This document shows positions 1 to 11,705 of a DNA stretch of 64,000 nt, piece by piece. Source of the stretch: Galaxea fascicularis (taxonomy: Eukaryota; Cnidaria; Anthozoa; Scleractinia; Euphylliidae); contig OX419336.1 of the NCBI GenBank assembly GCA_948470475.1, positions 3,016,235-3,080,234 on the forward strand. The letters are read 5' to 3'. Each line of letters starts with the position of its first letter. Position 1 is the first letter of the stretch. The position numbers were made by a program, and so were the translations under genes. The notes beneath the pieces are model-generated. The model saw only the letters and a program-made list of their open reading frames with translations, ran no database searches and was not told the origin of the DNA.

Positions 1-276
1 CAACCACCTGCCCTCTTCCCCGCAAGTCCCTCCCCCACTACTCATTTGAACAATCCGGCATTAGTTATGTCTCGGAAATATCCGCTGATTGCTATCCAGG
101 GGTAAATTTGATGTTCTTAAAACAAATGGTATCGGAAAATGAAGCATCGAGGGGAAAATATGTAGTAGGGAGCTATAACAGGTGATGGAAAGTTCAGAAA
201 GAAAGAGCCTACTTTAGCTTCACAAAGACTTCAGATAATCTGTACTCCATGAATGTTCAGGTGATTTTATCTTTAC
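1..276. other. Window edge, no feature resolved
   Basis: The discoidin gene on the minus strand leaves its last visible exon at 277 in phase 1, so its next exon must lie here or beyond the window. I could not identify that exon. Confidence 0.4.
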
Positions 277-2183
277 CCAGGATGCAGCCATAAAAGTCCA
301 TCCTCATTGCTATGCGTACGTTCCACGTGACCGGAAGTAGGCGGATGTACTTCGTTAAGATTGGTGGATTGAGCACATTGGTTACCACAGTGCTATGATC
401 TGTGTTGCCAATGAAGACCTGCCGACAGAAGTTATGAAATATAAACAAGGAGTCATCCGTATCAACGATTTTCTTTTTCCGGCTTTTTTTCCCTCTTGCG
501 CTTAAAGTTCAGCTGATATGAATGTCAATTGCAAACAGAACTTAAAATATACGGAATTTTTCTGTGTTGTTGCGATCGGTAAATTCGTTAGCAATGTGAA
601 TTAGAAAAAGTTTGTTTTTTCGTTATGACTGTTTAATATTGTCAGCTTATTAAATCGCATTTGCGTCATCGTTGAACGCAGCCATGTTTTCAATCTTTGC
701 TTTCCTGAGAGTTCGCTCGCCGAAGAAAGCCAATCACAGGACATAAACCTGAAGCCGCGAGTAGTATTAGGTTAGAAATGAAAAATTATTTAATAAGTTA
801 TCGATACCTAACTGTTACTCGTTGTGCCGGCTAGTTAAATGTGTGTCTAATTTACTAATCGTAATTGTGCCTTTTTTTCCCTTAACGAATTTAAGGAAAT
901 TTCTTCTGCATTTTTCATTTTTATTGTCATTTTTATTTTTTATTTCCCAAAAGTGCGGCGCCTAAAGCACCCTTCCCCGCCCCCCCAGGCCCTCCCTCTG
1001 CGCGGTCCCTGCAATGATGAGAGGGGTTAAATTGGATATAGCTTTGGAGGCTTTCCAGACATGGTCTGTGATTGGAAGATGAACACAACACAACACAACA
1101 CAAACAATACCCCAAGCCCTGATGACAAAAGAAGCTACAGGTCATAGGGACCAATGAAAATATAGGTCTGGAAGAGCTACAGGATTATTCACCGTTTGCT
1201 GCTTGTTCGATTGATACTGATTCCAATCCCGGCCATCTGAGCTGTAGTTCAGTGAGTAACTTGTGACCCGTCGATCACAGTTTCGTCTCCCTTGCGTAGC
1301 TACAAGTCTGATGTTAACTCTTCGACTAAATTTCACTTGAATCCACTGGAATTCATCACTAATTGATGATATCCAGGCTTTGCGTTTGTTCAACCTTCAA
1401 GAAATAATTTAGCACGTAATAGCCACAGGCTAATGAACGTGTGGCCCTGAAATCTAATTACAAATCAAATCAAATCCTGTTTTTCTTTATGAGAGGGGAA
1501 AACCGGACGACCCGGCAGAATAGAGAACCCACAAGCTCAACCCATATGACGTCGAGTCCGGGAATCGAACCCGGGACACATTGTGGAGGGCGAGCGCCCT
1601 CACCACTGCACCAAATCTGCTCCCCAGTATTCTTTTAACTTCAAGATGAAAAGTAAAGCTTAAATAAGTTTTGTTTTTAATTATGTCACATCTTCTGCGA
1701 CCTGTCTGCCTACCATGCTAATCCTTCTTTATCGGGACTTTTAATCCGGCGATTAATCGCTCATGTTTTACTCGGTCTTTTACACTGAGTGAATCTTCAT
1801 ATATTAAAAAAGGTATTGAAACTGTGCCTGAGAGGATAATCATAAATCAAGAGATGGTCAGTACTTGGCATGGTTCAATTTAATCTTCAGGATCAAATCT
1901 CAAAACATCTTCGTAAATTCGAGAACAAAAATTCAGTCTTATCGGACCGTTTCAATCTTCTAATGTTTATGAGAATGACAAATAGTGTCGTACTGTGTGA
2001 ACCCAGTCCTTCTGGTCATTTACGCTAAATGAAACCCAAGGAACAAGAAAATTCCATACCTGGCAAAATGTGGAGCATAACTTTCAGAGTGAAATGAAGA
2101 AGCCGTGATGTCCGAGTCGGGGATTTTACCAGTTTCCATTCCAAGGCTATCTAGGCACACGGGGCCTGGGACTGGCGTGAAAC
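277..2183 (-). CDS. Discoidin (F5/8 type C) domain protein, partial: complete domain
   Basis: Three exons on the minus strand, 2183-2060, 1394-1193 and 418-277, join in phase (phase 2, then 0) and encode one full F5/8C domain of about 145 residues. The first exon enters at phase 1 and holds the opening Cys, the DSDITASS segment and FAR. The second holds DEFQWIQVKF and the RVTSYSLNYSSDG strand. The third holds VFIGNTDHS, the proline-rich turn and the closing FYGC cysteine. The borders read AG|GTATGG, ACG|GTGAAT and TGG|GTAAAG, and the acceptors end in tttttgcag, cttgaag and cggcag. Such domains bind glycans or lipids on secreted or membrane proteins in this family. The gene continues in both directions: the last exon ends in phase 1 and the first needs a preceding exon. 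It probably joins the exons at 4131-6458. The full product is unknown. Confidence 0.8.
1441..1628 (-). mobile_element. tRNA-derived SINE
   Basis: Read on minus, a tRNA-like head starts near 1626. It has an A-box-like stretch (1591-1612, core TGGTGAGGGCG) and a B box GGTTCGATTCCC (1560-1571), then a body that shares several blocks (for example gagaggggaaaac) with the copy at 37941-38203. It sits in the intron between the first and second exons of the discoidin domain. It is not a functional tRNA, because no acceptor stem closes it. Confidence 0.7.
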
Positions 2184-3220
2184 CTGCAAAAAGACACATC
2201 ATTGAGTGCATGTAGATTGCTTGTAGCCTTGGTGGTACACCTCGGAATTGTTGGTGGAGATCAAGAGCCATAGTAATAGGACTTGTGGAGATATGTTCCT
2301 CTCAGTTCTCCAAACCAAGACCCCACTTCAGACCAAAATACACCATTTTGCATACCCATTTTAGATCATATCTGGCCTCTAAAATCCACACCCACTCTCA
2401 GAACCGTAGAAATTTCTTTGTTCTAAAGTAATTGAGTTGGGCCCCAGCGTTAAAGTCGACAGAATTGAATGGCAGATTTCCTTTAATTAAATATCCAAGA
2501 CCCAATTTTAGTGCACACGGTGAAAATCTATACGTTCCCATTTTTAGATCAAACCGATTCAAATACGCCGTTAAATGGCGACGCATTCCTATCTATATTC
2601 CCTCCTCCAGGATGTGTGTACTTTCAACTTGTTTTTTACACCATCTACAAAATTTACACATTAGGTATATAAAGTTTACAGAGTGTAAAATCGCTAAAAC
2701 TGTTTCTATATCTCATTGGGAAACCAAAATCCAAAGTAATTGCAGATTAACATGAACAGACAAAAAGTACAGACAGATTCAACACACAGAAAGGGGAAGA
2801 AAGATCCTGTACATGTTTTCGTTCATTTTCCGAAAATCTCATTGGTCTGCTTGGCACTATTAATTTAACGCATCCTTTGTCAAGACGCAAGCGAATATCG
2901 GTTCATTAGAGGAGATGGGGCACATGGTGGTCAATCCCCTAACGACGAACAGATTGTCGCGCAAAGAGTGGTTAATTGGCTCAGTTTCGATGGATTTGTT
3001 CCTTACCTTCCCTACAGCCATATAGCTCCAACCTCATGGAGGGCCAATTATTCCAGGTCAAAGGCAAAACCCGTACAAAGCGAGCGTAGATTGGTGGCAC
3101 GATGTTACGCAGAACAGCCGTGTTACTGTCACTATTTCCAAGAAAAACCTACAATTCAAAGCTCTGCAATGATTATTGTTTCATTTAGATCTATAAGGTA
3201 CATCTATTAGGAAATATTAG

Positions 3221-3488
3221 GGACGAACCATTGAAAAATGATGGTGGAGGGGGTGGTTGCGGATTTTCAGTTTGCGTGATTTTTTTAATCGCACATGGTC
3301 TGTGTTTGCGAAGGATTCTTTTTCCAGGTGCATGGCTTTTCCTTTCTTTTTCTTCTTCTTTGCTCGACTTTTTTTCTTGTACTTTTACCTTGCAAGAATT
3401 TTTTTGGCTTTTTTCTTACTCTCCCCCACACCCACCCACCCATTCACCCCACAATCACATTTCTAATGGTCCGTCCTTTCGTCCTTCC
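3221..3488. repeat. Dispersed inverted-end repeat, copy 1
   Basis: The left end (agggacgaaccattga) is an imperfect inverted match to the right end (tctaatggtccgtcctt), as in a MITE. The interior is pyrimidine-rich, and the segment at 4740-4940 repeats much of it in the same orientation. The small open frames here are products of that composition. Confidence 0.5.
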
Positions 3489-4130
3489 AGGGTGACCAAG
3501 CAATGTTAGAGAATGAGGTAACGGTATAATTCCATATCCAAGCAAAATTAACCCTGTAAATGACAACTAAGATTAGCTTATTAGCCCGACCCCTAGCAGG
3601 CATTTGCAATTGTGAATTTGATTTCTCACTGAAATGATCAGTATCTAAACCCTGTTAAATGCTCCACTGACACTCACTCAGAGAGATCTCCGTCATCATA
3701 ACCGCTGACCAAAAGGATCTCAGTCCATTCGGTTTTTTGGGCTTATGCTTTTATTTGTATTCATTTTCGCTTGAAAAAGTCTTTGGTAGCTTTATTTTTC
3801 TTGACTAAAAACATTCAGTTTTGGAGAAAACACGCGAATAAATTTAAATACTTTTGTCTCACGAAAATGGTCGAAAACGGCTGGTATGTAATGCCAATGC
3901 CTAGCTCCTGGATGCGAAGCGAGTCTAGAACCATCTATTAGATATTTTCTATCTATATTGTGATCATAGTTACCTTTGCCCAAGCTGAGAATACGAAATG
4001 GTGGTAAAATTGGCTGAACTGGAAGACGATAATCTAGTCGTGAAAACGCGGATCGAAATTTCCAGTTCGTGTTTATAAATGATTCATGGGCTGTTACCCA
4101 TAATAGAGAGATATTTTCTAATAATTTTAC

Positions 4131-6220
4131 CTGTTCAGTCGGTTGGCAGAAGCTGTCAAGTTTCTGAGCGTAGCAGATCTTGTACTTTGTCACCCACTGA
4201 TGGTGGTTCCATCTTCCTTGAGTCGCAATTGCGGTTACTTTCGTGATTTTTCTTAAGTTAACCTAAAAAGAATTTACGTATATCTATCTTGGTCCCTTAG
4301 CCTGCGCAGCAGGTAGATGGAGTCTAGCGCCTACTCAATTGCTAGTTGATTCCCCTAAACGTAATAAGGGTGCTGTGTGTGTTGAATCAAAGGAACTCTT
4401 ACGTCACAAAATAATGTTTTAGTTTTGAATTGTATAAGGACGGCACGTGATATCTAAGAGATTCTATTTAATAGTAACGTACGTGGGCGGGCATTCACTG
4501 AGACGCTTGAGCTTGAAGGCGTTACAACTTGCTACTACGTTTATCCTTTATCCTTTGTTACTTTCTACTCAGTGCCCATACATACTCTTGGCTTCGGTCT
4601 TTACTGAGTTACCAGTATATACGTAACCCGGTGTAAATTCACCAGATTTTTTTTAACATGATGAAGACTGGTCTTAACGTTGATAATTTTTTAACCGCAA
4701 CGGCTTCACAACTTCGACTTTCAAAGTTCTCGAACAATCTTCCATTAAAAAAAGGATGAAGGTGGGGGCGGATTTTCGCCCATTGCTTGTGTAGTGTTCT
4801 TTTTTTGCAGGTACATGACTTTTCCTTGCATTCTCTTTTGCACCAATTTTTTTCTTGTCCTTTCACCTTGCATGAAGTATTTTTTGCTTTTTTCCCCGCC
4901 CACTCTCCCCAGATCAATTTTCTAATGGCCCGTCCCTTATTTCATACTGGCTAAATGAGAATCAGCTTGATTAAATTTGATAGCACAAAGGTTATTACAA
5001 GGATTAAACCAGAAACATTTTCGTATTCTTGGTACACTTCGTGCACTTACTGAAACGCCCATTTAGTAGGGAGTGGATGTTGACCTGGTCTGAATCATAG
5101 TTGACATGCGCTTATTTTATGAATGTTAAGCGTTCGTTGCAAAAAAAAGCTTAAAGAGTTTGTGGTTCGCATTTTCAGCCATCCCGAAAAGCTTATGCGA
5201 CAATATGTATTTGTTGGGAAGTTAGGGAAAAATGATTTATTATTTTATCTCATGATCCTAGCAAAACTGCACATCTGGTTAAGACCAAGAGAGGATGAAG
5301 GTATCCTCTCTTGTTAAGACAACTGTAATTATGATTAAGTGAAGTACGATCGTCCGGGTGAGTGTAGTCCTGAGAAAAACTGTTTGGGGTGACATTAACT
5401 GACGTTTCGACAACCTGAGCGGAAGTCATCATCAGAGTCAAGTGATTTGTGTAACGTCAGTAGATGGTATAAATACTCTGGCCGTTGATGTGATTGGTCA
5501 ACGAAGTCGTGATGTTATTTGTCGACTGTCAGTTAACCCTAGTTGTCATTGGCTGTGAAGACTGTACACAGTGATTGGTGCGTTTCGATCCGTGTCTGTA
5601 AGTGTGTTGTTGTCGGTCAGTCTGTTGTTTGTCCGTTGTTTACAAACGACCTTACAAACGACTTGTGACAAACGACGACAAACGACAACAACTTTTGATG
5701 TTTCAAAAATTTTATTGAGTTGAGTTCTGATCTGTTGGTTCAAGCTTGTATGTCGACCCTGTTGCTGATTTGTGTCTAACAAAATGCTGCTGAATCAAAG
5801 AAATAACTGAACTGCAAAATACTTACCGTGAGATACTGATCGCATCGTACGGTCCCGACACCACCTTGCGCGCTTGCTAAAATATTACCCGAGACCACCT
5901 TGAGCGCCTAATTTCATCAAATCAGGCACGCTTAGCGTACTAAAAACACTTTTCTTACTCTTTTGAAATTCCTTGTATGTTTACACGTGGGGAATTCTAG
6001 GATGCTCCTCGGGTTTTGGCCTCTGGGGCAAAACCCTTCGGGAGCAATAATAAAAAGACAAAATTTCAGGCTAAATCGGGAAGGACATATCAGATCACAA
6101 GTGTATATGTAGAGAAAACCCCCAAGAAAATTTGTTAAGAATGTGACTATGCTTTGATGTTATTGGTACATGTGCATACAATCATCAATTCTGTAAAAAC
6201 GTTCGCTGCTGTAAATATGT

Positions 6221-6260
<40 letters not shown>

Positions 6261-6458
6261 GACATCCACTGACTTATACCTGAATCCACTCCCCTGTAGT
6301 ATTGAGGTACGGAGACCAGGACGGCTGTTGATAACCTGACAGCACCGTGTTCAGCCTGGCGCGATGAGTTCCGTGATATGAGTCATAAATGGAGCTGGCT
6401 GTGATATCTTGATCTGGAATTAAGTTATCTTCAAGACCAAGGGAAGAATCGCATTTCC
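4131..6458 (-). CDS. Discoidin (F5/8 type C) exons, incomplete domain
   Basis: Exon 6458-6280 enters at phase 1. It encodes the N-terminal part of an F5/8C domain: CDSSLG, IPDQDITASS, then an ARLN...W...GEWIQ segment. It ends at CAG|GTATAA in phase 0. Exon 4262-4131 follows acceptor ttttttag and continues in phase with VNLRKITKVTAIATQGR and WVTKYKICYA, then stops at CAG|GTAAAA. The third part of the domain (the GNxD strand and closing Cys) was not found in phase. A GNYDHN-like stretch at 3961-3974 is out of phase and meets a stop. The intron layout also differs from the neighbouring complete domain, whose N-terminal part is split after FAR. Either this is an upstream domain of the same gene with a missed exon, or it is a decaying domain. 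Confidence 0.6.
4740..4940. repeat. Dispersed inverted-end repeat, copy 2
   Basis: This segment shares blocks with 3221-3488 in the same order: a purine-rich ggatgaaggtgggggcgg start, cattttccttgca-like tracts, and a ttttctaatggcccgtccctt end. Its left end is eroded. Confidence 0.5.
5336..5790 (-). repeat. Retroelement-derived repeat, possibly Penelope-like tail
   Basis: On minus, a remnant reading frame contains MMTSAQVVETSVNVT, a peptide I associate from memory with repeated cnidarian retroelement tails, possibly Penelope-like. The encoding DNA holds CTGATGA followed 20 bases later by GAAAC. At its 5' side (plus 5637-5695) lies a degenerate run of acaaacgac units. No transposase or reverse transcriptase domain remains. 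The family assignment is tentative. Confidence 0.4.
6221..6261. repeat. TAA microsatellite
   Basis: A run of about 13 TAA units lies within 20 bp of the donor side of the discoidin exon at 6280-6458. Confidence 0.9.
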
Positions 6459-6461
6459 CTA

Positions 6462-8833
6462 GACAAAGCAAACCAAAGTGGTACACCGAAATTAAGGAGT
6501 CTTCAAATGAGAGCTTATCATATCAAACGGGACGCATGTTTTCAACACACGGAAAAGCAAGTTGTTCAAAGTCACTGCATGAAATTAAACGCTGGCGAAG
6601 ATATGCTTGAAATTATTTCCGTGAGGATTTCTTTCTTTTATGTTGATTGATTCAATGTCAAAGATGGTCTCGAAGTGGATGGAAGGACTTTAAGACTTCC
6701 GAAGTTAAAAAAAGATGAGCGGATTATTTACCAATGCCCACCACTGCTTCCTCAGAGGTCACTTTATCCGAGAACACCTTCATGTTGAAGATAATTTCAA
6801 TTATAATTCAGTAGATATCGTTATTTCACTGGAACATACTATCCTTTCAGGCAATTTGAGTTAAAATTAACTTTACGGTCCCCGGCGCTGGGTGAATTTG
6901 TAACTGCTGAAGAAAGAAAATACGGTCTATTCAATATTTAGGGGAAAGGTGAAAGTTGTACAATCCCTTATTTATTCTATCCCATCGACATACTTGGGCT
7001 TTCAATTCTTATTTCTTTATTTCTTGTTAACTCCCTTACCCTGTATGGTTGATTGTTTGTTTATTTTCTTTTTTTCAAGTGCTGCGTAGACTCTACTTTC
7101 GGAAGTATCCCGTCGAACTTACTTTATCTCAGTCTCACAATTTTTTTCCTTCCTCGAAACGACTCTCGTTCCTTTTTAACCATGTTATTTCTGGTTAATA
7201 AATCACTCTTTTGAGTTTGTTAAACATTTTTTCACTCTCTTGTGTCGCTGAAACCTCAAAAGACAGGATGTGAACAAGGTTACATTTTTGTTTTATGTCG
7301 GGGAACAGCTACTTTAAGTATTACGTATAATCTGAAAAGTGAACCTTATTATCTCTTTTCCTTACCTTGAGCTTTGGAAATGAGAATGTATTCCTGAAAA
7401 TAGGACATAAATAATATTTGTCATTCATACGATTCAGAAGAACTCGTGACATTTGATGAAAATGTCTACAGACCTTTTGAAGTAAGATGAACAGTACAGT
7501 AGTAACAAAATTCCCTGTCCTCTTGTAATAATTGGCGAACTGCATTTGGTAACAGCTAAATAAAGCTTGGAGGTCTTTGAACAGAATGCAGCCCTAAGCG
7601 TTGGATTCGTATTACTTGAAAGTGGGAGTCAGGCTGGGGTCATAAATCATTGATTTGTTGCCCTCACGAAGACAAAACGGTGTGAGTAGATTATGATTGG
7701 TGCCTGGAATATAATTGATCTCCTTTAAGAGACAGTTACTGACAGCTGTGAAGGCGATGAAATAAACTTGTGCTCACTGATGACTATGTCGAACCGATTT
7801 CACCTTTGAAACATTTGATTTACGGCGGAACACTTTCAGTTTTTGGTCAAAATTTAATTAGGCATGTCACTTAATTTGTTTGTGCCAGTTCATAATAAAA
7901 GATACTGAATTATTGATCTCTGACAGCTGTCATTGTCAAGTATTTTAACTTTCTAAAGATTTTACAGCATGAAAGAGAAAGGCATGAACACGTACAGCGA
8001 ACTATTGTGTACAAAAATTAAAATAAGAATGATCTAGAACAGTATTCTTGTATTCACCTCACAAAGCGTGTTGTACTGATAACTCCAGTTATACTTCCCG
8101 TGCTAATTTCGTTCGGCAGGCGTAATAACCAGGCAACAAAACAATCAAACACTCAGGGGTACCCAACGTCAATTTTCGGAAAATATCTGTTCGGAAGACG
8201 ACTTGAGATCTAGAATTTTCGGAACATTTGTTGTAAAATTTCTTGCTTGCCTGCCTCTCCTAGGATTGTCGAACATTTAAAAAGTGGTATAATTGCCCAT
8301 TTTTAACGGATTTTTACCCTAAAAAGGTCACCTAGAATTTTCAGGAGCCTTATTTCTGGCTGAAATTTTCGAAAAGGTAATACGTTCAACAATGCTATGT
8401 TTAGTGGTTTTGAACTATATTCTCGCTGGGTGCCCCTGAACACTTTCCACGCACAAATCTAAAATGTTTCTTTCCGTAAACTGAAGTTTAGTTTGTTTGC
8501 AAATCAAGATTTAACTCTATTTTGAAAAAAAAAAACACTGATTTTGCCAGTGTTGACACCAGCTTTACAAGGCGGGTTCTTCAGTGGGGTTTCAGCTGTA
8601 ATGTATAAATGACCGGTGAAATTTTCTGGTAAACGAGCCATATGATGTAAGCCAACAGAGTTATTGATTAGCCTCAGAGGGACAAGCCAGACATTTGACC
8701 CTACTCTCCCCACCCCCGTCCCTTCCCCCCCTCCCCCACCCCTACTCTGATCCGTCACCAATTCGTCTTTGAGGGGGCCATTAGGTACAACTATGGAAGT
8801 CTTCTACTCACTTTCAGCAGGAGCCCATTACTA
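6462..8833. other. No gene recognised
   Basis: AT-rich sequence. The short minus-strand frames at 7321-7545 and 8504-8761 show no domain I recognise. Further upstream exons of the discoidin gene could be hidden here. Confidence 0.4.
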
Positions 8834-9136
8834 GGAGCGTACAACTGCCCTATATTCCCGTCACGGCGTTTTCACAGACCGATCTATTTTTAGATTGAAT
8901 TTGCCGCGAATATGGGACTCCCTCAGGAGCCCATTCTCTCGTGCGAAACTTTTCCTCTAAAGTTTCTAAAGTTTCTCTGTGAAGCTAAGAAACAAACTTT
9001 AGAATAAAAGAAAGGTGATGATGATGCGGTATCACGTGTACCGGAACTACCCTTTTTCACGGGAAAGATAGTCTAAAAATAAATCGCTCTGTAAAAATGC
9101 CGTGACATAGGCTTAGTATGGGAGTTGTACGCTCCT
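8834..9136. mobile_element. MITE with about 300-bp inverted-repeat structure
   Basis: AGGAGCGTACAACT at 8834 mirrors AGTTGTACGCTCCT ending at 9136. The similarity continues inward (tcacggc...ttt.acag..cgat.tatttttaga on both arms). The interior is non-coding and no target duplication is certain. Confidence 0.65.
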
Positions 9137-9615
9137 GCTTTCAGTTGTTCAGCGGATGTCCCCCTAATGCCATGCTTTGCGTCTAAGGCGAGGAAAGGAT
9201 CCTGTCATTAGGTACCGTTGGGCGTTGCTAAATGTATGATAATTATATGTAATTTAGAACTATAATTTATAAAAGCAAATAAAATAACTGAACTGAACTG
9301 AACTGTTGGGTGGGGCATTTTAGATAGCTGTTGAATGTATATCGTAGGAATAACAGAGACTGAGTGAACTTGCGATTCCGACATGCTAATAAAAAGAGCA
9401 GCCCGTATATCAAGACAAATTTAAATACTCCGTTGCCCTTCACTACAACGAAATATTCAATGATTTGATATGTAAATATTTCAAATTCATCATCAAGCAC
9501 ATGCAGTTACTAAAACCTAGCACTTAAATGTCGATTTATTACATAATGAAAGATTATTGGTCATGTTTTCTGCGTCTGTGGTTTACCACTGAAGTTTCAA
9601 TAACGTCATCACTAA

Positions 9616-9909
9616 AGCCGCTGTTAGACGTTGAAACTTTTAGCTGAAACTTGTGTGCAACGGCGTTGCGAAACATGTTTCAGCAGGCGTTGCACCGTGT
9701 AACATGGTTGGTTTCGTGAAACTTTTTGAGCTTCCGTTGCGAGACAAGTTTCACGAAAAGTAGAACCGCTTTCTACTTCTGCAACGGTCGCAACGATCGC
9801 AGTGGTGACAAAAACGAGAGTTTCACCGTGTAACACCACTTTGTGAAACTGGTCTCGATCGCCGTTGCACACTAGTTTCAGCTAAACGTTTCAACGTGTA
9901 ACAGCGGCT
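9616..9909. mobile_element. Fold-back MITE with TAA target duplication
   Basis: The terminal arms start AGCCGCTGTTA and extend, with few mismatches, through gttgaaac.tttagctgaaact and gtgtgcaacggcg. TAA flanks both ends (9613-9615 and 9910-9912). A 3-bp TWA duplication fits PIF/Harbinger-type elements; the assignment is inference. The 82-codon minus frame at 9624-9872 is a by-product of the palindrome. Confidence 0.75.
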
Positions 9910-9912
9910 TAA

Positions 9913-11705
9913 GGAGATCTCAGTGTGAATAATGAAAAACTGGACAATACAAATTTTTTTTAAATCTGCCGAGATATGTCATGGAGAATTACATTTTATT
10001 TCAATATGGAAGCAAGGGTCCCCATTATCGTTTGGAAGAAAGTCGGCATTTCCTCTTTCTAGGAGATCAGTCCTCCAGAAAACCAGCAATGTTTTCAACA
10101 TGCGTGTGTTCGTGCACGTGCTACTGACGCAATAAATTATGTGCAGGATGCGCAATGCAATTCAGAGGAACTACCTAAAAACACAGATATTGCACACTGT
10201 AGGGTTTGGGAGAAATGGTTTACCGGAAGGTGGCATTTTATTCATCAAACTACCGCAAAAAAAATGAGCAACATCTGAACACAGCCTTGGTTATCCACAA
10301 TTTTTGAACCATGTAAAGCTTCCCAGCTTTATCCGGCGCTCATTAAAATCCAGCTATTACACAAGTTAGTCACGGTACATGCGTATCTATAATAATGTCG
10401 GTTAACCTCGCTTTACCGCGCTCACTATTGTGTTTAAAGAAACATGTCGACCGTTGCTTAGCAAGACAGGATGTCCGTCTTTTAATTATCCGTAATAAGA
10501 ATGACCACAGAACAAACCCGTCCTCGTTATCAATAGCGCTAATAAATATAATTCAGAAAAAAAAAAACGCGATGGTTCTATGAGAGCCATTTGTGCCAAC
10601 ATCTATCACAGAAACTTAATAAGACAAACTTCTGAACAGGCAGTAAGATCAAATACCCACACCACAGGTAAAATTTCTCCCTAAAACTCAGCACTCTAAG
10701 AGCAACTTTGGTATGAAAATCAAATCAAAGTCCCTCATTACTTTTTTAAGTTGTTCTTTACTTTTCTGCATTTTCAAAAATGTAATATATATTTTCTTGG
10801 ATTTTGATTTTAGTGAACGCTGTTTAAACGTGCCAAATGACTCGACTGATTCTCGATTGAAAGAAGAGAATTATGGCTAAAGTACTGTAAAAATGAAATA
10901 ATAAAAAAGAAGACTGTGAGCCCGTGGAATCAATAATAACCGAAATAGTTACTTTCTCATTTTTGCCCCTTCTGACAAAGAGCATTCATTTTCTTTTTAC
11001 TTTTTACCAAATGAGAAAAACAAGTTTCGGTTTCTTCGTTGTTTAACTCAGTGTCCTTCAGTTTAAGACTGTTTTGTTCTTAAACGGGTAATCATGAGCA
11101 TTCAAAAGGTCTTTAATACTAATTCCTTGCCCAAAGCTAAATTAAATGCTCCTAAAAACCACTTAACACGGCCATGACAACACCAGCTTAATTATCGCTT
11201 ACCTGTTAGGCTTCGAAAACATGACAAAACAAAAACTCGCTGCCTATAATATCGGTCTCTGTGGCAACAAAATGTGTGAAGTGAACTGAAAAGAACAAAA
11301 AGACGTTTTTGAAACAAAAGGGAATCCATTCAGTCCATAACAAAACATTTTTCTTCATACGGATTTATTCGAACAAAGTGGTCAGACGGTCTTTTGAACA
11401 GAAAGCAAACAATGACGTAAATACCCTGGCAGATGTGAGTGGCTATCGAAACGATCGTAGTCCTGTTGTATTAAATTGCAGACCTAAATTGTTTGATCGC
11501 TTATCTAGGGAGTTATAATTTTGACTTTATAGCTTAAGGTAAGTGAAACCGACAAGCCGTAACGATGCGTAATAGCTGTTCCATTTCCCCCCATTAACGT
11601 GCCATTACGGCATAAAGTTATCTTTATGATCTTCAATTTTTAATAAAAAATCTATGTTGTTTTACTCAAAAGATTCTTTGAGTCAAGCAATTTCAGCAAC
11701 TTAAC
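9913..11705. other. 5' flank of the homeobox gene, no gene recognised
   Basis: AT-rich non-coding sequence. The open frames at 9932, 10395 and 11309 are 62-69 codons with no recognisable domain. Regulatory DNA for the downstream homeobox gene would be expected here, but I see no specific site I can support. Confidence 0.4.

Noticed and set aside
1560..1612. Possible tRNA gene
   Set aside because: A and B boxes are present but no closed cloverleaf or acceptor stem; it is a SINE head. The same applies at 38138-38190.
3231..3509. Three overlapping plus-strand frames rich in Phe, Leu and Ser
   Set aside because: Translation of a pyrimidine-rich repeat; the copy at 4740-4940 does not conserve a protein frame.
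8504..8761. 85-codon minus frame with a Cys-containing end (PPCKAGVNTG)
   Set aside because: Considered as a further extracellular exon of the discoidin gene, but no matching domain and no clear splice borders.
9624..9872. 82-codon minus-strand frame
   Set aside because: It lies wholly inside a palindromic MITE and has no domain.
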